64,000 bases of DNA from Alphaproteobacteria bacterium (GTDB lineage Bacteria; Pseudomonadota; Alphaproteobacteria; Micavibrionales; Micavibrionaceae), in contig NVTV01000003.1 of assembly GCA_002401695.1 (NCBI GenBank), positions 1-64,000 on the forward strand, given 5' to 3'. The notes beneath the pieces are model-generated. The model had not been told where the DNA came from and made no database searches. It worked only from the letters and a program-made list of their open reading frames with translations. Shown piece by piece: positions 46,134-55,939 of the stretch. The position numbers were made by a program, and so were the translations under genes. Each line of letters begins with the position of its first letter. Within the stretch, counting starts at the first letter, position 1.

Positions 46134-48008
46134 TTATTTAATGCGCACAATTCCATGCTTCAAAAGCCGTTCCTTTGATGGTGGCAATGATGTGCCCGGA
46201 ATGTCATCGGCGATAATGGTCAGTAATTTCGTCTTGTGGGTTATGTCGCCTTCTATTATACGGCGCGCCTGAAGACGTAGTGTTTGTTCGAACAAGCTGC
46301 GTACACCGCGGCCATTACCAAATTTATCCTTTTTCTTCGGCTCCATATTCTGCAAAACAGACAGTAATTTTTCTTTCGCATCTTTGCGCAATTTAAAAGA
46401 ATAATCCGCAGCATATTTTTCGAATATACGCTGTTTCTCCTCATCCGTATAATCAGGAAAATCGATAATCATACCAAGGCGCGAACGCAACCCCGTGTTT
46501 GCATCCAACATCCACGACATTTCCTCACGATATCCGGCCATGATCACAATCATATTGCTACGATCATCTTCCATTTTCTTCACCAGCATCGCCATAACTT
46601 CTCCACCGAAATCATTAGGAGAATACCCCTTCTCCAAATCATAGGCCTCATCAACAAACAAAACGCCGTCTTTTGCACTTTCGAACAGCTCGGTCGTTAT
46701 CGCCTCGGATTGACCAATATACGGCCCCACCATTTTAGAGCGATCAACCTCTACAACATGGCCACGTTTTAAATAGCCTAATTCTTTGAAAACCTTACCA
46801 AGCAGGCGCGCAACTGTTGTTTTCCCCGTCCCCGGATTTCCTGTAAAAGCCATATGCAGCATAGGCTTATGACTGGACTCCACGCCCTTTCGGCGGCGCA
46901 GATCATCAGCCATAACAGTATAAAACAAGCCAACGACCTGTTCTTTAATCGTGTCTAGGCCAATCATCTCTTCAAAAGGCTGTAGAACACGTTCAAGATC
47001 TTGCTTGGTAAAACGCGCTACATTTTCCTTTTGTTTACGCTGCTCTTTTTCCTGTTTTTTACCTTTTTTGATATCAATAAAACTCAACGGCTTATCCAGC
47101 GTCATTTGGAAATCAGTGTCCGCTTGCTCCCAATCATTACCGCCTTCAGATGCCGCGTCGCTCTTTTTGAAAATATCAGGCATGGTGTCAGGCTTATCCT
47201 TTTTAGACGCAACATCCACGCCTTTATTCTTCAGCCAAAAATATGCATCACCATATTCATCACTCTTTACACTGCGGCGCATATAATCAATGGCCTGCGC
47301 CGTATCTTGTGCACAGCCTGCGCCCTCATAATAACAAAGCCCGATATAGTAATAGAGTGCGCTTTCATGAAAATCGTCCGAGTGAACGCACACGTCATCC
47401 AGACAAGCCACGGCGCGTTGCAATATATCAAAACCGCCTTGCTCATCGCCATGATATGAGCCGCCTTCTGTCCAGAAAAAATAGTAATAATAGGCATAAA
47501 ACGATGGCAATACGGACTCGCTCATCAAATCTTTCAATATAGAATCCGCGCGCGTGATCTTGGCCTCATCCTGACTCTCACACAGCGCGCATGCCAAATC
47601 ATAGCGCCCCTGTCTGTCGCCTGCACCTGATGCCTTTTCAAACAGTTCCAATGCTTTTCTTTTGTGAACTTGACGCACTGATAGCACCCGTTCCCAGCCA
47701 TAATAATAACGCCCCAGCAGGCGCATTGCCGCCGTATGCCCTTGCTCCGAAGCTTGATTAAGATAACGTTCAAATTGCTGCGTCGTGATGCCAGTTTGGC
47801 ATGTCCCGTGAACCCGTTGTCCACAGAGCCAATAAATCGCATCCGGATGTTGTTCATTTTCTGCTAAATACTTCGCACAGGGCAGAAGCTCATTTTCAAT
47901 GTCACTAATTTTATTGAAACATTCTGATGTTTTATCAAGCTGACTCGTCAGTTTTTCGTATTCTTTTTCAAGAACAAAAAACGATTTTGACGTGTATTTT
48001 TCAGACAT
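46134..48008 (-). CDS. AAA+ ATPase of the CbxX/CfxQ type with N-terminal Sel1-like repeats
   Basis: A 624-residue protein. The N-terminal half (about 50-260) holds Sel1/TPR-like repeats (DAIYWLCGQRVHG, HTAAMRLLGRYYYG, ALYYYIGLCYYEGAGCAQDT). A charged linker follows, then a CbxX-type AAA+ module with Walker A GNPGTGKTT (390-398), Walker B GVLFVDEAYDL (448-458) and arginine finger GLRSRLG (506-512). CbxX/CbbX remodels rubisco, and EccA in type VII secretion has the same TPR-AAA layout; here neither context exists. The target is unknown. A separate transcript from the next genes is likely. Confidence 0.92.
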   Translation of the reverse strand: MSEKYTSKSFFVLEKEYEKLTSQLDKTSECFNKISDIENELLPCAKYLAENEQHPDAIYWLCGQRVHGTCQTGITTQQFERYLNQASEQGHTAAMRLLGRYYYGWERVLSVRQVHKRKALELFEKASGAGDRQGRYDLACALCESQDEAKITRADSILKDLMSESVLPSFYAYYYYFFWTEGGSYHGDEQGGFDILQRAVACLDDVCVHSDDFHESALYYYIGLCYYEGAGCAQDTAQAIDYMRRSVKSDEYGDAYFWLKNKGVDVASKKDKPDTMPDIFKKSDAASEGGNDWEQADTDFQMTLDKPLSFIDIKKGKKQEKEQRKQKENVARFTKQDLERVLQPFEEMIGLDTIKEQVVGLFYTVMADDLRRRKGVESSHKPMLHMAFTGNPGTGKTTVARLLGKVFKELGYLKRGHVVEVDRSKMVGPYIGQSEAITTELFESAKDGVLFVDEAYDLEKGYSPNDFGGEVMAMLVKKMEDDRSNMIVIMAGYREEMSWMLDANTGLRSRLGMIIDFPDYTDEEKQRIFEKYAADYSFKLRKDAKEKLLSVLQNMEPKKKDKFGNGRGVRSLFEQTLRLQARRIIEGDITHKTKLLTIIADDIPGTSLPPSKERLLKHGIVRIK

Positions 48009-48067
48009 TTATACCTGTTCTTTCATATTCGGTACAATTCTGCCAAGAATCCCGAATAATTGCAAAT

Positions 48068-48095
48068 TTAATGGTGCGTATTACCCCACCATTAA
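48068..48095. terminator. Hairpin between the acyl-CoA dehydrogenase and AAA+ genes
   Basis: TTAATGGTG (48068-48076) pairs with CACCATTAA (48087-48095), 9 bp and a 10-base loop. It follows the acyl-CoA dehydrogenase in the minus sense, but the T run is poor. Confidence 0.45.
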
Positions 48096-48138
48096 CATGT
48101 ATTTCCAATAACGCAAACGTAAGAAATCCGTAGATTTC

Positions 48139-49923
48139 CTAAAACGACTTCGCTGCGGGTGCCATCAAAGTATCTGCGCCGGCCAGCACCATTTTAAAAC
48201 GTGCATCCGCCTCGGGCAGCATTCTGGCCATAAAGAACTGGGCGGTTTGTATTTTGCTCTCATAAAAAGCTTTATCGCCTTCGCCTTTGGCCAGCTTATC
48301 TTGCGCCACCAAAACCATACGGCACCACATGAATGCCATCGCAACCAAAGCAAAATGACGCAAGTAATCAACAGAGGCCGCCCCTGCTTCATCAGGGTTT
48401 TTAAGACCTTTTTGTGCGACCATCGCGGTGGATTGCTGTAACTTCATAAAGGATTTAGCCAGCGGGAATATAAATTCCTGCATCTCAGCATTGCCTTGGT
48501 GCTGTTCAATAAACTCTTGAACAGGGTGGAAGAACCGACGCAATAGGCGACCGAAATTCTGCGGCATTTTCCGCCCGACAAGATCAAGCGCCTGCACGCC
48601 GTTCGCGCCCTCATAAATCTGTGCAATGCGCGCATCACGCACATATTGCTCTACACCGCTTTCCCAGATATAGCCATGCCCGCCGTAAATTTGCACCGCC
48701 ATATTGGCGACTTCTGAACCCATATCGGTTTGATAGGCCTTCAAAATCGGGGTTAATAACGCAACCAGATCATCGGCACGTTGGCGTTCTTTTTCATCTG
48801 CATGTTTCAGGGAAATATCAAGCTCCATCCCCACCCAATAAGACAGCGCCCGACCACCTTCAGTAATCGCCTTAGACATCAGCAACATTCGACGAACATC
48901 AGGATGCACAATAATCGGATCGGCGGGCTTATCAGGCTCTTTCACACCTGTAAGGCTGCGCATTTGCAAACGTTCTTTCGCATAGGCTGCGCCGTTTTGA
49001 TAGGCAACCTCAGCAATGCCAAGCCCCTGCATCGCCACACCAAGGCGCGCATCATTCATCATCGCAAACATCGCGCGCAAGCCCTTATGCGGCGCGCCAA
49101 CCAGCCAGCCCGTAGCATCATCAAAATTCATCACACAGGTTGAATTCGCCTTTATGCCCATCTTATGTTCCAAAGAGCCACAGGACACCGCGTTACGATC
49201 GCCAACACTGCCATCATCCTTCGGGATGAATTTCGGCACGATAAACAAAGAAATCCCCCGCACACCATCCGGTGCATCAGGTAATTTTGCCAAAACAAGA
49301 TGGATAATATTTTCGGTTAAGTCATGCTCACCCGCAGAAATGAAAATTTTGGTTCCTGTGATCTTATAGGCACCGCTCTCATCAGGCACAGCTTTGGTTT
49401 TGATTAAGCCCAAGTCCGTTCCGCAATGTGGCTCGGTCAGGCACATCGTTCCTGACCAAACGCCCTCCACCAATTTGGGGAGGTATAAATCTTTTAGCTC
49501 ATCAGTTCCGAATTTATGCAACGCTTCATACGCGCCATAAGATAACCCCGGATACATAGACAGCGACATATTAGATGAACACAGCATTTCTTTCATCGCC
49601 GTATTAATCAGCATCGGCATGCCCATGCCACCATAATCAGGATCAGAAGCCAAACCGCACCAGCCATTTTCCGCAAAAGTATCATACGCCTCTTTAAAGC
49701 CTTTTGGCGTGGTGACTTTATCATTTTCCAACACGCATCCCTCGCCATCACCGCTTTGGTTCAAGGGAAAGAACACTTCCTCGCACAATTTTCCGCCCTC
49801 TTCCAAAATTTGGTCGGCGAGATCCATAGAGAAATCTTCGTATAATTCAGACAGGCTCTCCGCCTTCAAAACGTCATGCAAAATGAAACGAATATCATTC
49901 AAAGGGGGCGTATATACGGGCAT
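48139..49923 (-). CDS. Acyl-CoA dehydrogenase (long, C-terminal-domain type)
   Basis: A 594-residue flavoenzyme that oxidises acyl-CoA and passes electrons to ETF. The start is ATG 49923 (MPVYTPPLNDIRF) with AAGGA upstream; the 27-codon longer frame is not family-like. FAD/substrate regions include MCLTEPHCGTDLG, ITGTKIFISAGEHDL and the C-terminal MAVQIYGGHGYIWESGVEQYVRDARI; an additional ~120-residue helical C-terminus follows, as in the DmdC-type branch. It is the last gene of the beta-oxidation operon; ETF-QO at 4.7 kb would accept its electrons. Confidence 0.95.
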   Translation of the reverse strand: MPVYTPPLNDIRFILHDVLKAESLSELYEDFSMDLADQILEEGGKLCEEVFFPLNQSGDGEGCVLENDKVTTPKGFKEAYDTFAENGWCGLASDPDYGGMGMPMLINTAMKEMLCSSNMSLSMYPGLSYGAYEALHKFGTDELKDLYLPKLVEGVWSGTMCLTEPHCGTDLGLIKTKAVPDESGAYKITGTKIFISAGEHDLTENIIHLVLAKLPDAPDGVRGISLFIVPKFIPKDDGSVGDRNAVSCGSLEHKMGIKANSTCVMNFDDATGWLVGAPHKGLRAMFAMMNDARLGVAMQGLGIAEVAYQNGAAYAKERLQMRSLTGVKEPDKPADPIIVHPDVRRMLLMSKAITEGGRALSYWVGMELDISLKHADEKERQRADDLVALLTPILKAYQTDMGSEVANMAVQIYGGHGYIWESGVEQYVRDARIAQIYEGANGVQALDLVGRKMPQNFGRLLRRFFHPVQEFIEQHQGNAEMQEFIFPLAKSFMKLQQSTAMVAQKGLKNPDEAGAASVDYLRHFALVAMAFMWCRMVLVAQDKLAKGEGDKAFYESKIQTAQFFMARMLPEADARFKMVLAGADTLMAPAAKSF

Positions 49924-49936
49924 ATTTTTATCCTTC

Positions 49937-50542
49937 TTAATTTTCCAAACACTCAACAGATGGCAGAAACTCTTTTTGATAAGCATCACTATCAGCAATC
50001 TCATCCGTTGTTTTAATTTTTAAAAACCGCTGCCCGTCATCATCATAATAAAACTCCAACAGCATATCACAAAATCCTGCTTTATCCTCAGGATGCTCCA
50101 TAATACGAATTCCGGAACGATCAAAGTCAGGCAACAAAAGATCAGTATGCGCAACGGGGCAGTCCGGCTCATCATTACTCAATAAATGGCTTATGGCTTT
50201 TTCATCTTGTATTCGAATTTCACACTCATCTGTGATCCAACGTTTGTACACTTGAACCTCACCACCGCCGACAGTGCGCGGCAATTTTATTTCGTCTTCC
50301 TGCGCCTTCCTGCCAGACATATGCACATTAATCGCCGTATTCAAAAAATTACTTTTGCCGCTGCGCGCCCGACCAATAACCCCGATTTGTCCCGGATGGT
50401 GTAACTCTTCACCGTAATACATCACGGATGTACTGCGCTTTTCAAACAAAGACAATAGACTCGGAAAGGCCTTCGCCACAGAGTCAAAATCATGATCCGT
50501 ACTAATATTAAATGTGTTTGATACATTCAAATTCCGTGTCAT
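49937..50542 (-). CDS. P-loop protein resembling TsaE, within the beta-oxidation operon
   Basis: A 201-residue protein with Walker A GRARSGKSN inside GQIGVIGRARSGKSNFLNTA. The rest loosely follows TsaE (tRNA t6A ATPase): a conserved VAHTDLLLPDFDR aligns with the HFDLYRL motif and GIRIMEHPED with the CLIEWPE motif. TsaE has GDLGAGKT as its P-loop, so this is a divergent member or a look-alike. It is flanked at 9 and 13 bases by the fatty-acid genes, so it is co-transcribed, which is unusual. Function unproven. Confidence 0.6.
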   Translation of the reverse strand: MTRNLNVSNTFNISTDHDFDSVAKAFPSLLSLFEKRSTSVMYYGEELHHPGQIGVIGRARSGKSNFLNTAINVHMSGRKAQEDEIKLPRTVGGGEVQVYKRWITDECEIRIQDEKAISHLLSNDEPDCPVAHTDLLLPDFDRSGIRIMEHPEDKAGFCDMLLEFYYDDDGQRFLKIKTTDEIADSDAYQKEFLPSVECLEN

Positions 50543-50551
50543 AGCGACCTT

Positions 50552-52972
50552 CTAATTCCTGAGCGGTTTACCGGTGGTCAGCATATGTTCAATCCGATCC
50601 AGCGTTCCATCATGGCGCAGCAATTTCATAAATTCCTGAAGCTCCAGCTTGATGAGATCATCCTCGCTCAACGTTTCAGTGTAATCAGTGTCACCGCCGG
50701 ATAGAACCGTTGCAACATGTTCGGACACCACCACATCATACGGCGTTGCTTTGCCTGATTTGCGTAAATCCGACACGGCCAGTTTCAGCGCCATTTTCGC
50801 GCCCGCGCCACCAAGGCGAATATCTTCGCGTTTTTCCGGTGGGGTATATCCCTCGGCAAGCTCTAACGCGCGCTTCTTCGCATCATAGAGCAAGCGATCA
50901 CGGTTCATGCTGATCCCGTCTGTTTCACGGAAATAACCGATATCCACGGCTTCGAATGCCGATTTAGACACGCTCGCCATGCCAATCACCTCAAAAGCTT
51001 TGCGCGCGGCGCCAACGGGCGTTGTATCGGGGGAGAACCAGATATTCTCTTTGCCGATTTTATCCATATCTGCGGCGAATTTTGTACGCTCCCGTTCTTG
51101 AAAACGCAAGATCATTTCCTTACAGCCACCCCAACCGGGTAATAAGCCAACACCGACCTCCACAAGCCCTGTATAGGTTTCCGCATGAGCTTGTACCGCA
51201 TCAGCCGCCAATAAAATCTCGCAACCACCACCCAGAGCCATACCGCTTGGCGCGCTGACCATCGGGAATGGTGCAAATTTAAGATCCATAAAGGTTTTTT
51301 GCCCACGGGTAATAAAATTCTCAACCTGTGGCCACATCGCGATATTAATCATGAACAACGCCAGCCCAAGATTAGCACCAGCAGAGAAATGCGTGGCCTC
51401 GTTATAAATCACCAAAGCTTTATAATCATCGGACTTAGAAATCAGTTTATTGGTTTCCTCCAACAGATCAAAAGTGCCTTCATCAAAGGTGTTCATTTTC
51501 GAGGTTTTCTCGAAACACAAAACACCGTCACCAATATCCCAGACACTTGCCGAACCATTCTTGATAACTGGCTCACTGATTAACTTAACATCACGCAATA
51601 ACAACACACCATCAGGGCGCACCACGTCATGATATTTCCCGTCCAAACCGAAATATTGCTGCTTGCCATTTTCAATGCGATAGAAAGTGCCATCGCCCAC
51701 TTGCTCCAGAATATCTGGAACACCGATATCGGCTTCCAAGAGTTTCTCCGCGAACCATTTAGGGCCCAGCGCGTCGATCATCTCGAACGGCCCAGCCTTC
51801 CAGTTATAGCCGAGCTTCATGCCTTCATCGATATCATGGACAGTATCGGCAATCTCGCCGACAAGCTCCGCCGCGTAGAATAAAGTTTGCTTCAGAACTT
51901 CCCACGCATATTTTCCGCCCGCATCATCTGTCGTGACAACGGCCTTTAAACCTTTGCGCCCAGCGTCAATGCTCTTTAATTTCGGCTTGGATGCTTTGGC
52001 GTAGCTGCCTTCATCGAATTTACCCACGCTCAAGGGGAGTGCTTGTTTCTCCCGCGTGCCTTTGGGGGCATCAGGGTTCAAACGATAAAATCCGCCCTTA
52101 CCTTTGCGGCCTGTATAACCTGCATCAATCATCTCATGGATAAATTTATGGTCAATAAACACATCGCGATAGGCATCATCCTTCGGCAAATTCGTCAGTA
52201 AACTTTCCGAGAGCTTGGGCATCAAATCAATACCAACCAAATCGATCAGCGCGAATACGCCTGTCTTGGGAATGCCGCAAGGCTTGCCCATCACTGCATC
52301 GGCGGTTTCAATGGAAATCCCTTGCTTAATGGCTTCATTCACACCAACAGTCAGCCAGTAGACCCCCAACCGATTGGCAATAAAGCCCGGACGGTCATGA
52401 CAGGCGACGACGCCCTTGCCCAAACGTTCATCACAAAAAGCGCGCACAGTCTCAATGGCATCTTTACGCGTATCCTTGCCCACGACCAATTCCAGCAAAC
52501 GCATATAGCGCGGCGGATTGAAAAAATGGGTGATCATGAAATCTTTTTTAAATGCGGCGGGCTGCCCTTCGGCGAGTTTATGCAGCGGAATGGTCGAGGT
52601 ATTACTCGATATGATAGAGCCTTTTTTGCGATGCTTTTGTAGTATTTCGTAAGTCTTATGCTTGATTTCAAGATTCTCAACCACAACCTCGATAATCCAA
52701 TCCACATCGGCCAGCTTATCCAGATCATCTTCCAGATTCCCGCACGTAATCAGCTTCGCATTGCTTTTGCGCATAAAGGAAGCAGGCTCGGTTTTCAGCA
52801 TTTTAGCCACCGCACCCTCGGCAAATGCATTTCTATTTCCGCCAAATTTATCGAGTTCGGGCGGCACAATATCCAACAACACAACAGGCAAGCCCGCATT
52901 CGCAACCTGCGCCGCAATCCCACTGCCCATTACACCTGCGCCAATAACGGCAACTTTATTTATTGTGGTCAT
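50552..52972 (-). CDS. Bifunctional 3-hydroxyacyl-CoA dehydrogenase/enoyl-CoA hydratase (FadN-like order)
   Basis: An 806-residue fusion. N-terminal NAD-binding domain KVAVIGAGVMGSGIAAQVAN (6-25), then SSNTSTIPLHKLAEG and FFNPPRYMRLLELVVG with the C-terminal 3HCDH domain (RPGFIANRLGVYWLT). The enoyl-CoA hydratase domain is in the C-terminal third (SAPSGMALGGGCEILLAADA, GLVEVGVGLLPGWGG). This HCDH-then-ECH order matches Bacillus FadN and is the reverse of E. coli FadB. The start is ATG 52972, overlapping the thiolase stop by one base, so translation is coupled. Confidence 0.95.
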   Translation of the reverse strand: MTTINKVAVIGAGVMGSGIAAQVANAGLPVVLLDIVPPELDKFGGNRNAFAEGAVAKMLKTEPASFMRKSNAKLITCGNLEDDLDKLADVDWIIEVVVENLEIKHKTYEILQKHRKKGSIISSNTSTIPLHKLAEGQPAAFKKDFMITHFFNPPRYMRLLELVVGKDTRKDAIETVRAFCDERLGKGVVACHDRPGFIANRLGVYWLTVGVNEAIKQGISIETADAVMGKPCGIPKTGVFALIDLVGIDLMPKLSESLLTNLPKDDAYRDVFIDHKFIHEMIDAGYTGRKGKGGFYRLNPDAPKGTREKQALPLSVGKFDEGSYAKASKPKLKSIDAGRKGLKAVVTTDDAGGKYAWEVLKQTLFYAAELVGEIADTVHDIDEGMKLGYNWKAGPFEMIDALGPKWFAEKLLEADIGVPDILEQVGDGTFYRIENGKQQYFGLDGKYHDVVRPDGVLLLRDVKLISEPVIKNGSASVWDIGDGVLCFEKTSKMNTFDEGTFDLLEETNKLISKSDDYKALVIYNEATHFSAGANLGLALFMINIAMWPQVENFITRGQKTFMDLKFAPFPMVSAPSGMALGGGCEILLAADAVQAHAETYTGLVEVGVGLLPGWGGCKEMILRFQERERTKFAADMDKIGKENIWFSPDTTPVGAARKAFEVIGMASVSKSAFEAVDIGYFRETDGISMNRDRLLYDAKKRALELAEGYTPPEKREDIRLGGAGAKMALKLAVSDLRKSGKATPYDVVVSEHVATVLSGGDTDYTETLSEDDLIKLELQEFMKLLRHDGTLDRIEHMLTTGKPLRN

Positions 52973-54099
52973 CAAATCGCCTCCAATATAGTCGCAACGC
53001 CTTGACCGCCGCCGATACACATTGTGGCTAGAGCATATTTTTTACCTTCGCGTTTTAGAAGGCTGGCCGCTTTACCCGTGATACGCGCACCTGACGCGCC
53101 AAGTGGATGACCCAGCGCAATCGCACCGCCATCCAGATTGATTTTCGCGATATCCATGCCCAACTCTTGAATAACCGACAGGCCTTGCGCGGCGAACGCC
53201 TCGTTCAGCTCTATGATATCAATATCATCCATCGTCAGGCCTGAGCGCGCCAATGCTTTTTTGGTTGCAGGAACGGGGCCGATGCCCATAATTTCTGCAG
53301 CGCAACCAGCAACAGCAACGGATTTAATCCGTGCCAATTTTTCCAGTTTATGCTTATCCGCATAGTCTTCCGAACACACAAGAACCGCCGCCGAACCATC
53401 GGTCAGTGGTGATGATGTTGCCGCCGTCACGCTGCCGTCACTTAAGAAAACGGGCTTTAGGGTTGCGAGTTTTTCAGTTGAGCTGTCGGGGCGAATTGTT
53501 CCGTCTGCGGTGACATCACCAATCGGCACAATTTCATCATCGAATTTTCCGCCTGATGCAGCAGCCGCAGCTTTATGATGAGAGGCCACGGCAAATTCAT
53601 CCTGTGCCACACGATCAATTTTATATTTTTGCGCTAAATTTTCTGCGGTCTCGCCCATACCTATATATGCTTGCGGGTAAGCATCGAAGAGTGCAGGGTT
53701 GGGCATCGGGTTAAATCCGCCCATTGGAATACGGCTCATGCTCTCAACGCCGGCGGCAATAAACACCTCGCCCGCATTCATTTGGATCATACCTGCCGCC
53801 ATATGTATCGTCGTCATGGAAGAACCGCAAAAACGGTTCAACGTTGCGCCCGCGACACTATCCGGCAAGCCTGCATGCCCAGCGACAAGTTTGGCTATAT
53901 TAAAGCCCTGCTCGGCCTCAGGAAACGCGCAGCCCATAAGTAAATCTTCGATATCATCAACCTTAACACCAGTGGAGGCAACCAAAGACTTCACGACCTC
54001 CGCCGCCATATCATCAGGACGAACCTTTGCCAAATCACCCTTATTTGCAAAATGCATAGGAGAGCGTTTAAAACCACAAATAACGACCGATTTTTGCAT
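52972..54099 (-). CDS. fadA: Acetyl-CoA acyltransferase (thiolase)
   Basis: A 375-residue thiolase cleaving 3-ketoacyl-CoA in the last step of beta-oxidation. The nucleophilic cysteine is in [17 protein letters not shown]; the other catalytic residues are in [22 protein letters not shown] and [13 protein letters not shown]. The first gene of an operon reading thiolase, FadN-like fusion, TsaE-like protein, acyl-CoA dehydrogenase. Length is slightly shorter than the usual 390. Confidence 0.96.
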   Translation of the reverse strand: MQKSVVICGFKRSPMHFANKGDLAKVRPDDMAAEVVKSLVASTGVKVDDIEDLLMGCAFPEAEQGFNIAKLVAGHAGLPDSVAGATLNRFCGSSMTTIHMAAGMIQMNAGEVFIAAGVESMSRIPMGGFNPMPNPALFDAYPQAYIGMGETAENLAQKYKIDRVAQDEFAVASHHKAAAAASGGKFDDEIVPIGDVTADGTIRPDSSTEKLATLKPVFLSDGSVTAATSSPLTDGSAAVLVCSEDYADKHKLEKLARIKSVAVAGCAAEIMGIGPVPATKKALARSGLTMDDIDIIELNEAFAAQGLSVIQELGMDIAKINLDGGAIALGHPLGASGARITGKAASLLKREGKKYALATMCIGGGQGVATILEAI

Positions 54100-54289
54100 A
54101 ATAATACCTTTTCAATGATGTATTTTGTGAGACCCACAAAACTATCGTACATTGAACCGCGCTTTGGGTCTATACTCTTTCCAAAGCTGTCATTATACTA
54201 TAGGAAGATTATCAATCTATTTACATTGACAGCGGCCTAAAAATAAGGCACTTGAGAAGAAAATAACCCTGCTAAGGAGAACAATCAAA

Positions 54290-54679
54290 GTGAGTACAGC
54301 ATTAAACCCTATGGGACTCAAAAGAATTTGCACAAGTTGTGGGGGGCGTTTTTACGACATGAATAACCGCCCAATCATGTGCCCTGCTTGTGATACAGAA
54401 TTCACAGGCGAAGTAAAAACAAAAACCCGCCGCGGACGTGTTGCCGCTGTTGAAGCCGTTAAAGAGGTATCTCCTCCCAAAAAAGAAGAAGGTGAAATCC
54501 AAGAAGAAGATTCAGGCGTAGAAGTTGTTAGTCTGGAAGATGCCGAGCAACCAAACGACAACAAAGATGACGATGACAATACAGAGCTTGGCGAAGATAC
54601 TCTGGATGATGTTCCAGATGTTAGCGTTGATGATGATCCGGAGGCAGACGACTCTCTGCTTGATAAAGAAGAAGATTAA
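54290..54679 (+). CDS. FYDLN-acid (TIGR02300) zinc-ribbon protein
   Basis: A 129-residue protein typical of alphaproteobacteria. The start is GTG 54290 (SD AAGGAG ten bases before); an ATG seven codons later is possible. The N-terminus has the zinc ribbon KRICTSCGGRFYDMNNRPIM and CPAC; the motif FYDMN replaces the usual FYDLN. The C-terminal two-thirds are intrinsically disordered and extremely acidic (Asp/Glu). Function is unknown; the family is conserved and commonly annotated by this motif. Confidence 0.93.
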   Translation: MSTALNPMGLKRICTSCGGRFYDMNNRPIMCPACDTEFTGEVKTKTRRGRVAAVEAVKEVSPPKKEEGEIQEEDSGVEVVSLEDAEQPNDNKDDDDNTELGEDTLDDVPDVSVDDDPEADDSLLDKEED

Positions 54680-54697
54680 CATCACATAGTAATTTAA

Positions 54698-54728
54698 GAG
54701 GGGGCGGGTAAACGCCCCTTCTGTTTTT
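54698..54728 (+). terminator. Terminator hairpin after the FYDLN gene
   Basis: AGGGGGCG and CGCCCCTT form a GC-rich stem, followed by TCTGTTTTT. Confidence 0.7.
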
Positions 54729-54753
54729 CCAACCTATTAGGTTCTATGACCCC

Positions 54754-55662
54754 TTGTATACAATACGTTTCCACATTCAAAATGCACTATCCAATGAAAC
54801 CGCCTATTGTCTGGCCGAATCATTCATGCATATTGCCTTATCCAGTGCCGCTGCACGTAAGGATCGGAAACATAATAATCCGTGGATATTAGAATGGATT
54901 ATGGACGACAAACCCGAAATTGAGGAGCTTGTCTCACGCCTATCGTTGCAAGCCGCAGCGCATAACATACAAGGTGTCGATATTTCCGCCAAACATATAG
55001 AAATCGAAAAAACACCCGATATTAACTGGCTGGAAAAAACCTATCAGGAATTCCCACCCTTTTCGATTGGCCCGTTCTTTATCCATGGCAGCCATTATCA
55101 GGGCGACATTCCGCAAGAACAAATGGCTCTGCAAGTGGACGCCGCCACGGCCTTTGGCTCGGGCGAGCATGAAACCACCAAAGGATGCCTGCAAGCTATG
55201 CTTGACCTTAAAGGCAAAGGCGCATGCCCATGGAATATTTTAGATATGGGAACAGGTTCCGGTATTCTGGCGATTGCAGCATGGAAACTATGGAAAAGCC
55301 CGATTCTCGCCGTTGATAATGACGCGGAAAGTGTGCGTGTTGCCGCGCGCCATGCGGAAATGAACGGAGTCGCGTTGAGTAAATCTGCCATGACCTGTGA
55401 TTGCGGTGATGGCTTTCATACGCCCAGCGTCGATAAACAAAAGCCCTATGAATTAATTCTAGCCAATATCCTCGCCGCACCTGTGATTGAAATGGCGCCC
55501 GATTTAGTGCGAGTTCTGGACGATAATGGCTATTGCGTCTTATCGGGGATGCTGGTTGAACAAGCGCATCTTGTCGCCTCTGCTTATGAGGGTGAAGGCC
55601 TAACGCTTAAGAAACAATATGATATCGGCGAATGGTCGACACTCGTCCTACAAAAACCATAA
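54754..55662 (+). CDS. prmA: Ribosomal protein L11 methyltransferase
   Basis: A 302-residue SAM-dependent enzyme that methylates L11 on the ribosome. N-terminal alpha/beta domain, then SAM motif I WNILDMGTGSGILAIAAWKL and AATAFGSGEHETTKGCL, and the motif LILANILAAPVIEMAPDL typical of PrmA. The start appears to be the TTG at 54754 (TTG TAT ACA ATA CGT), since an out-of-frame ATG lies at 54746 and no in-frame ATG precedes the family N-terminus. SD is weak. Confidence 0.93.
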   Translation: MYTIRFHIQNALSNETAYCLAESFMHIALSSAAARKDRKHNNPWILEWIMDDKPEIEELVSRLSLQAAAHNIQGVDISAKHIEIEKTPDINWLEKTYQEFPPFSIGPFFIHGSHYQGDIPQEQMALQVDAATAFGSGEHETTKGCLQAMLDLKGKGACPWNILDMGTGSGILAIAAWKLWKSPILAVDNDAESVRVAARHAEMNGVALSKSAMTCDCGDGFHTPSVDKQKPYELILANILAAPVIEMAPDLVRVLDDNGYCVLSGMLVEQAHLVASAYEGEGLTLKKQYDIGEWSTLVLQKP

Positions 55663-55688
55663 ATTAACGCACAGCACACACAGCGAGA

Positions 55689-55712
55689 CCGCCCTTTGTA
55701 AACAAAGGACGG
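55689..55712 (+). terminator. Hairpin after prmA, weak terminator candidate
   Basis: CCGCCCTTTG (55689-55698) pairs with CAAAGGACGG (55703-55712) with one G-T-type mismatch, loop TAAA. No clear T run follows. Confidence 0.5.
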
Positions 55713-55723
55713 CCCAACTTTCC

Positions 55724-55815
55724 GTGTGTGGGGAACTGTAGAAGATCTGATATGTGTGTGGGGTATCAAACCTTCGTTATTCTATAACTTAAGAGATTGC
55801 CCGTGTGTGTGGGGG
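55724..55815. repeat. Three G-rich GTGTGTGGGG repeats between prmA and polA
   Basis: GTGTGTGGGG occurs at 55724-55733, 55754-55763 and within 55803-55815. The 277-base prmA-polA gap otherwise holds the prmA hairpin and an AT-rich polA leader. The repeats resemble degenerate DnaA boxes on one strand (TTCCCCACA against TTATCCACA). Confidence 0.7.
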
Positions 55816-55939
55816 AAGACAACAACCTAAGTTATGACAACTGTATAGCGTGATATGTAAACTGGTGTCAACTAAATATGCATTTTTTTTGTATAAAAAT
55901 ACATATTTATGGTATTTTTATTGCAATTATAAGGATGTT

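Noticed and set aside
55724..55815. DnaA-box cluster suggesting a replication origin near polA
   Set aside because: The motifs differ from the DnaA consensus at two positions each, and there is no dnaA, gidA or parAB nearby.
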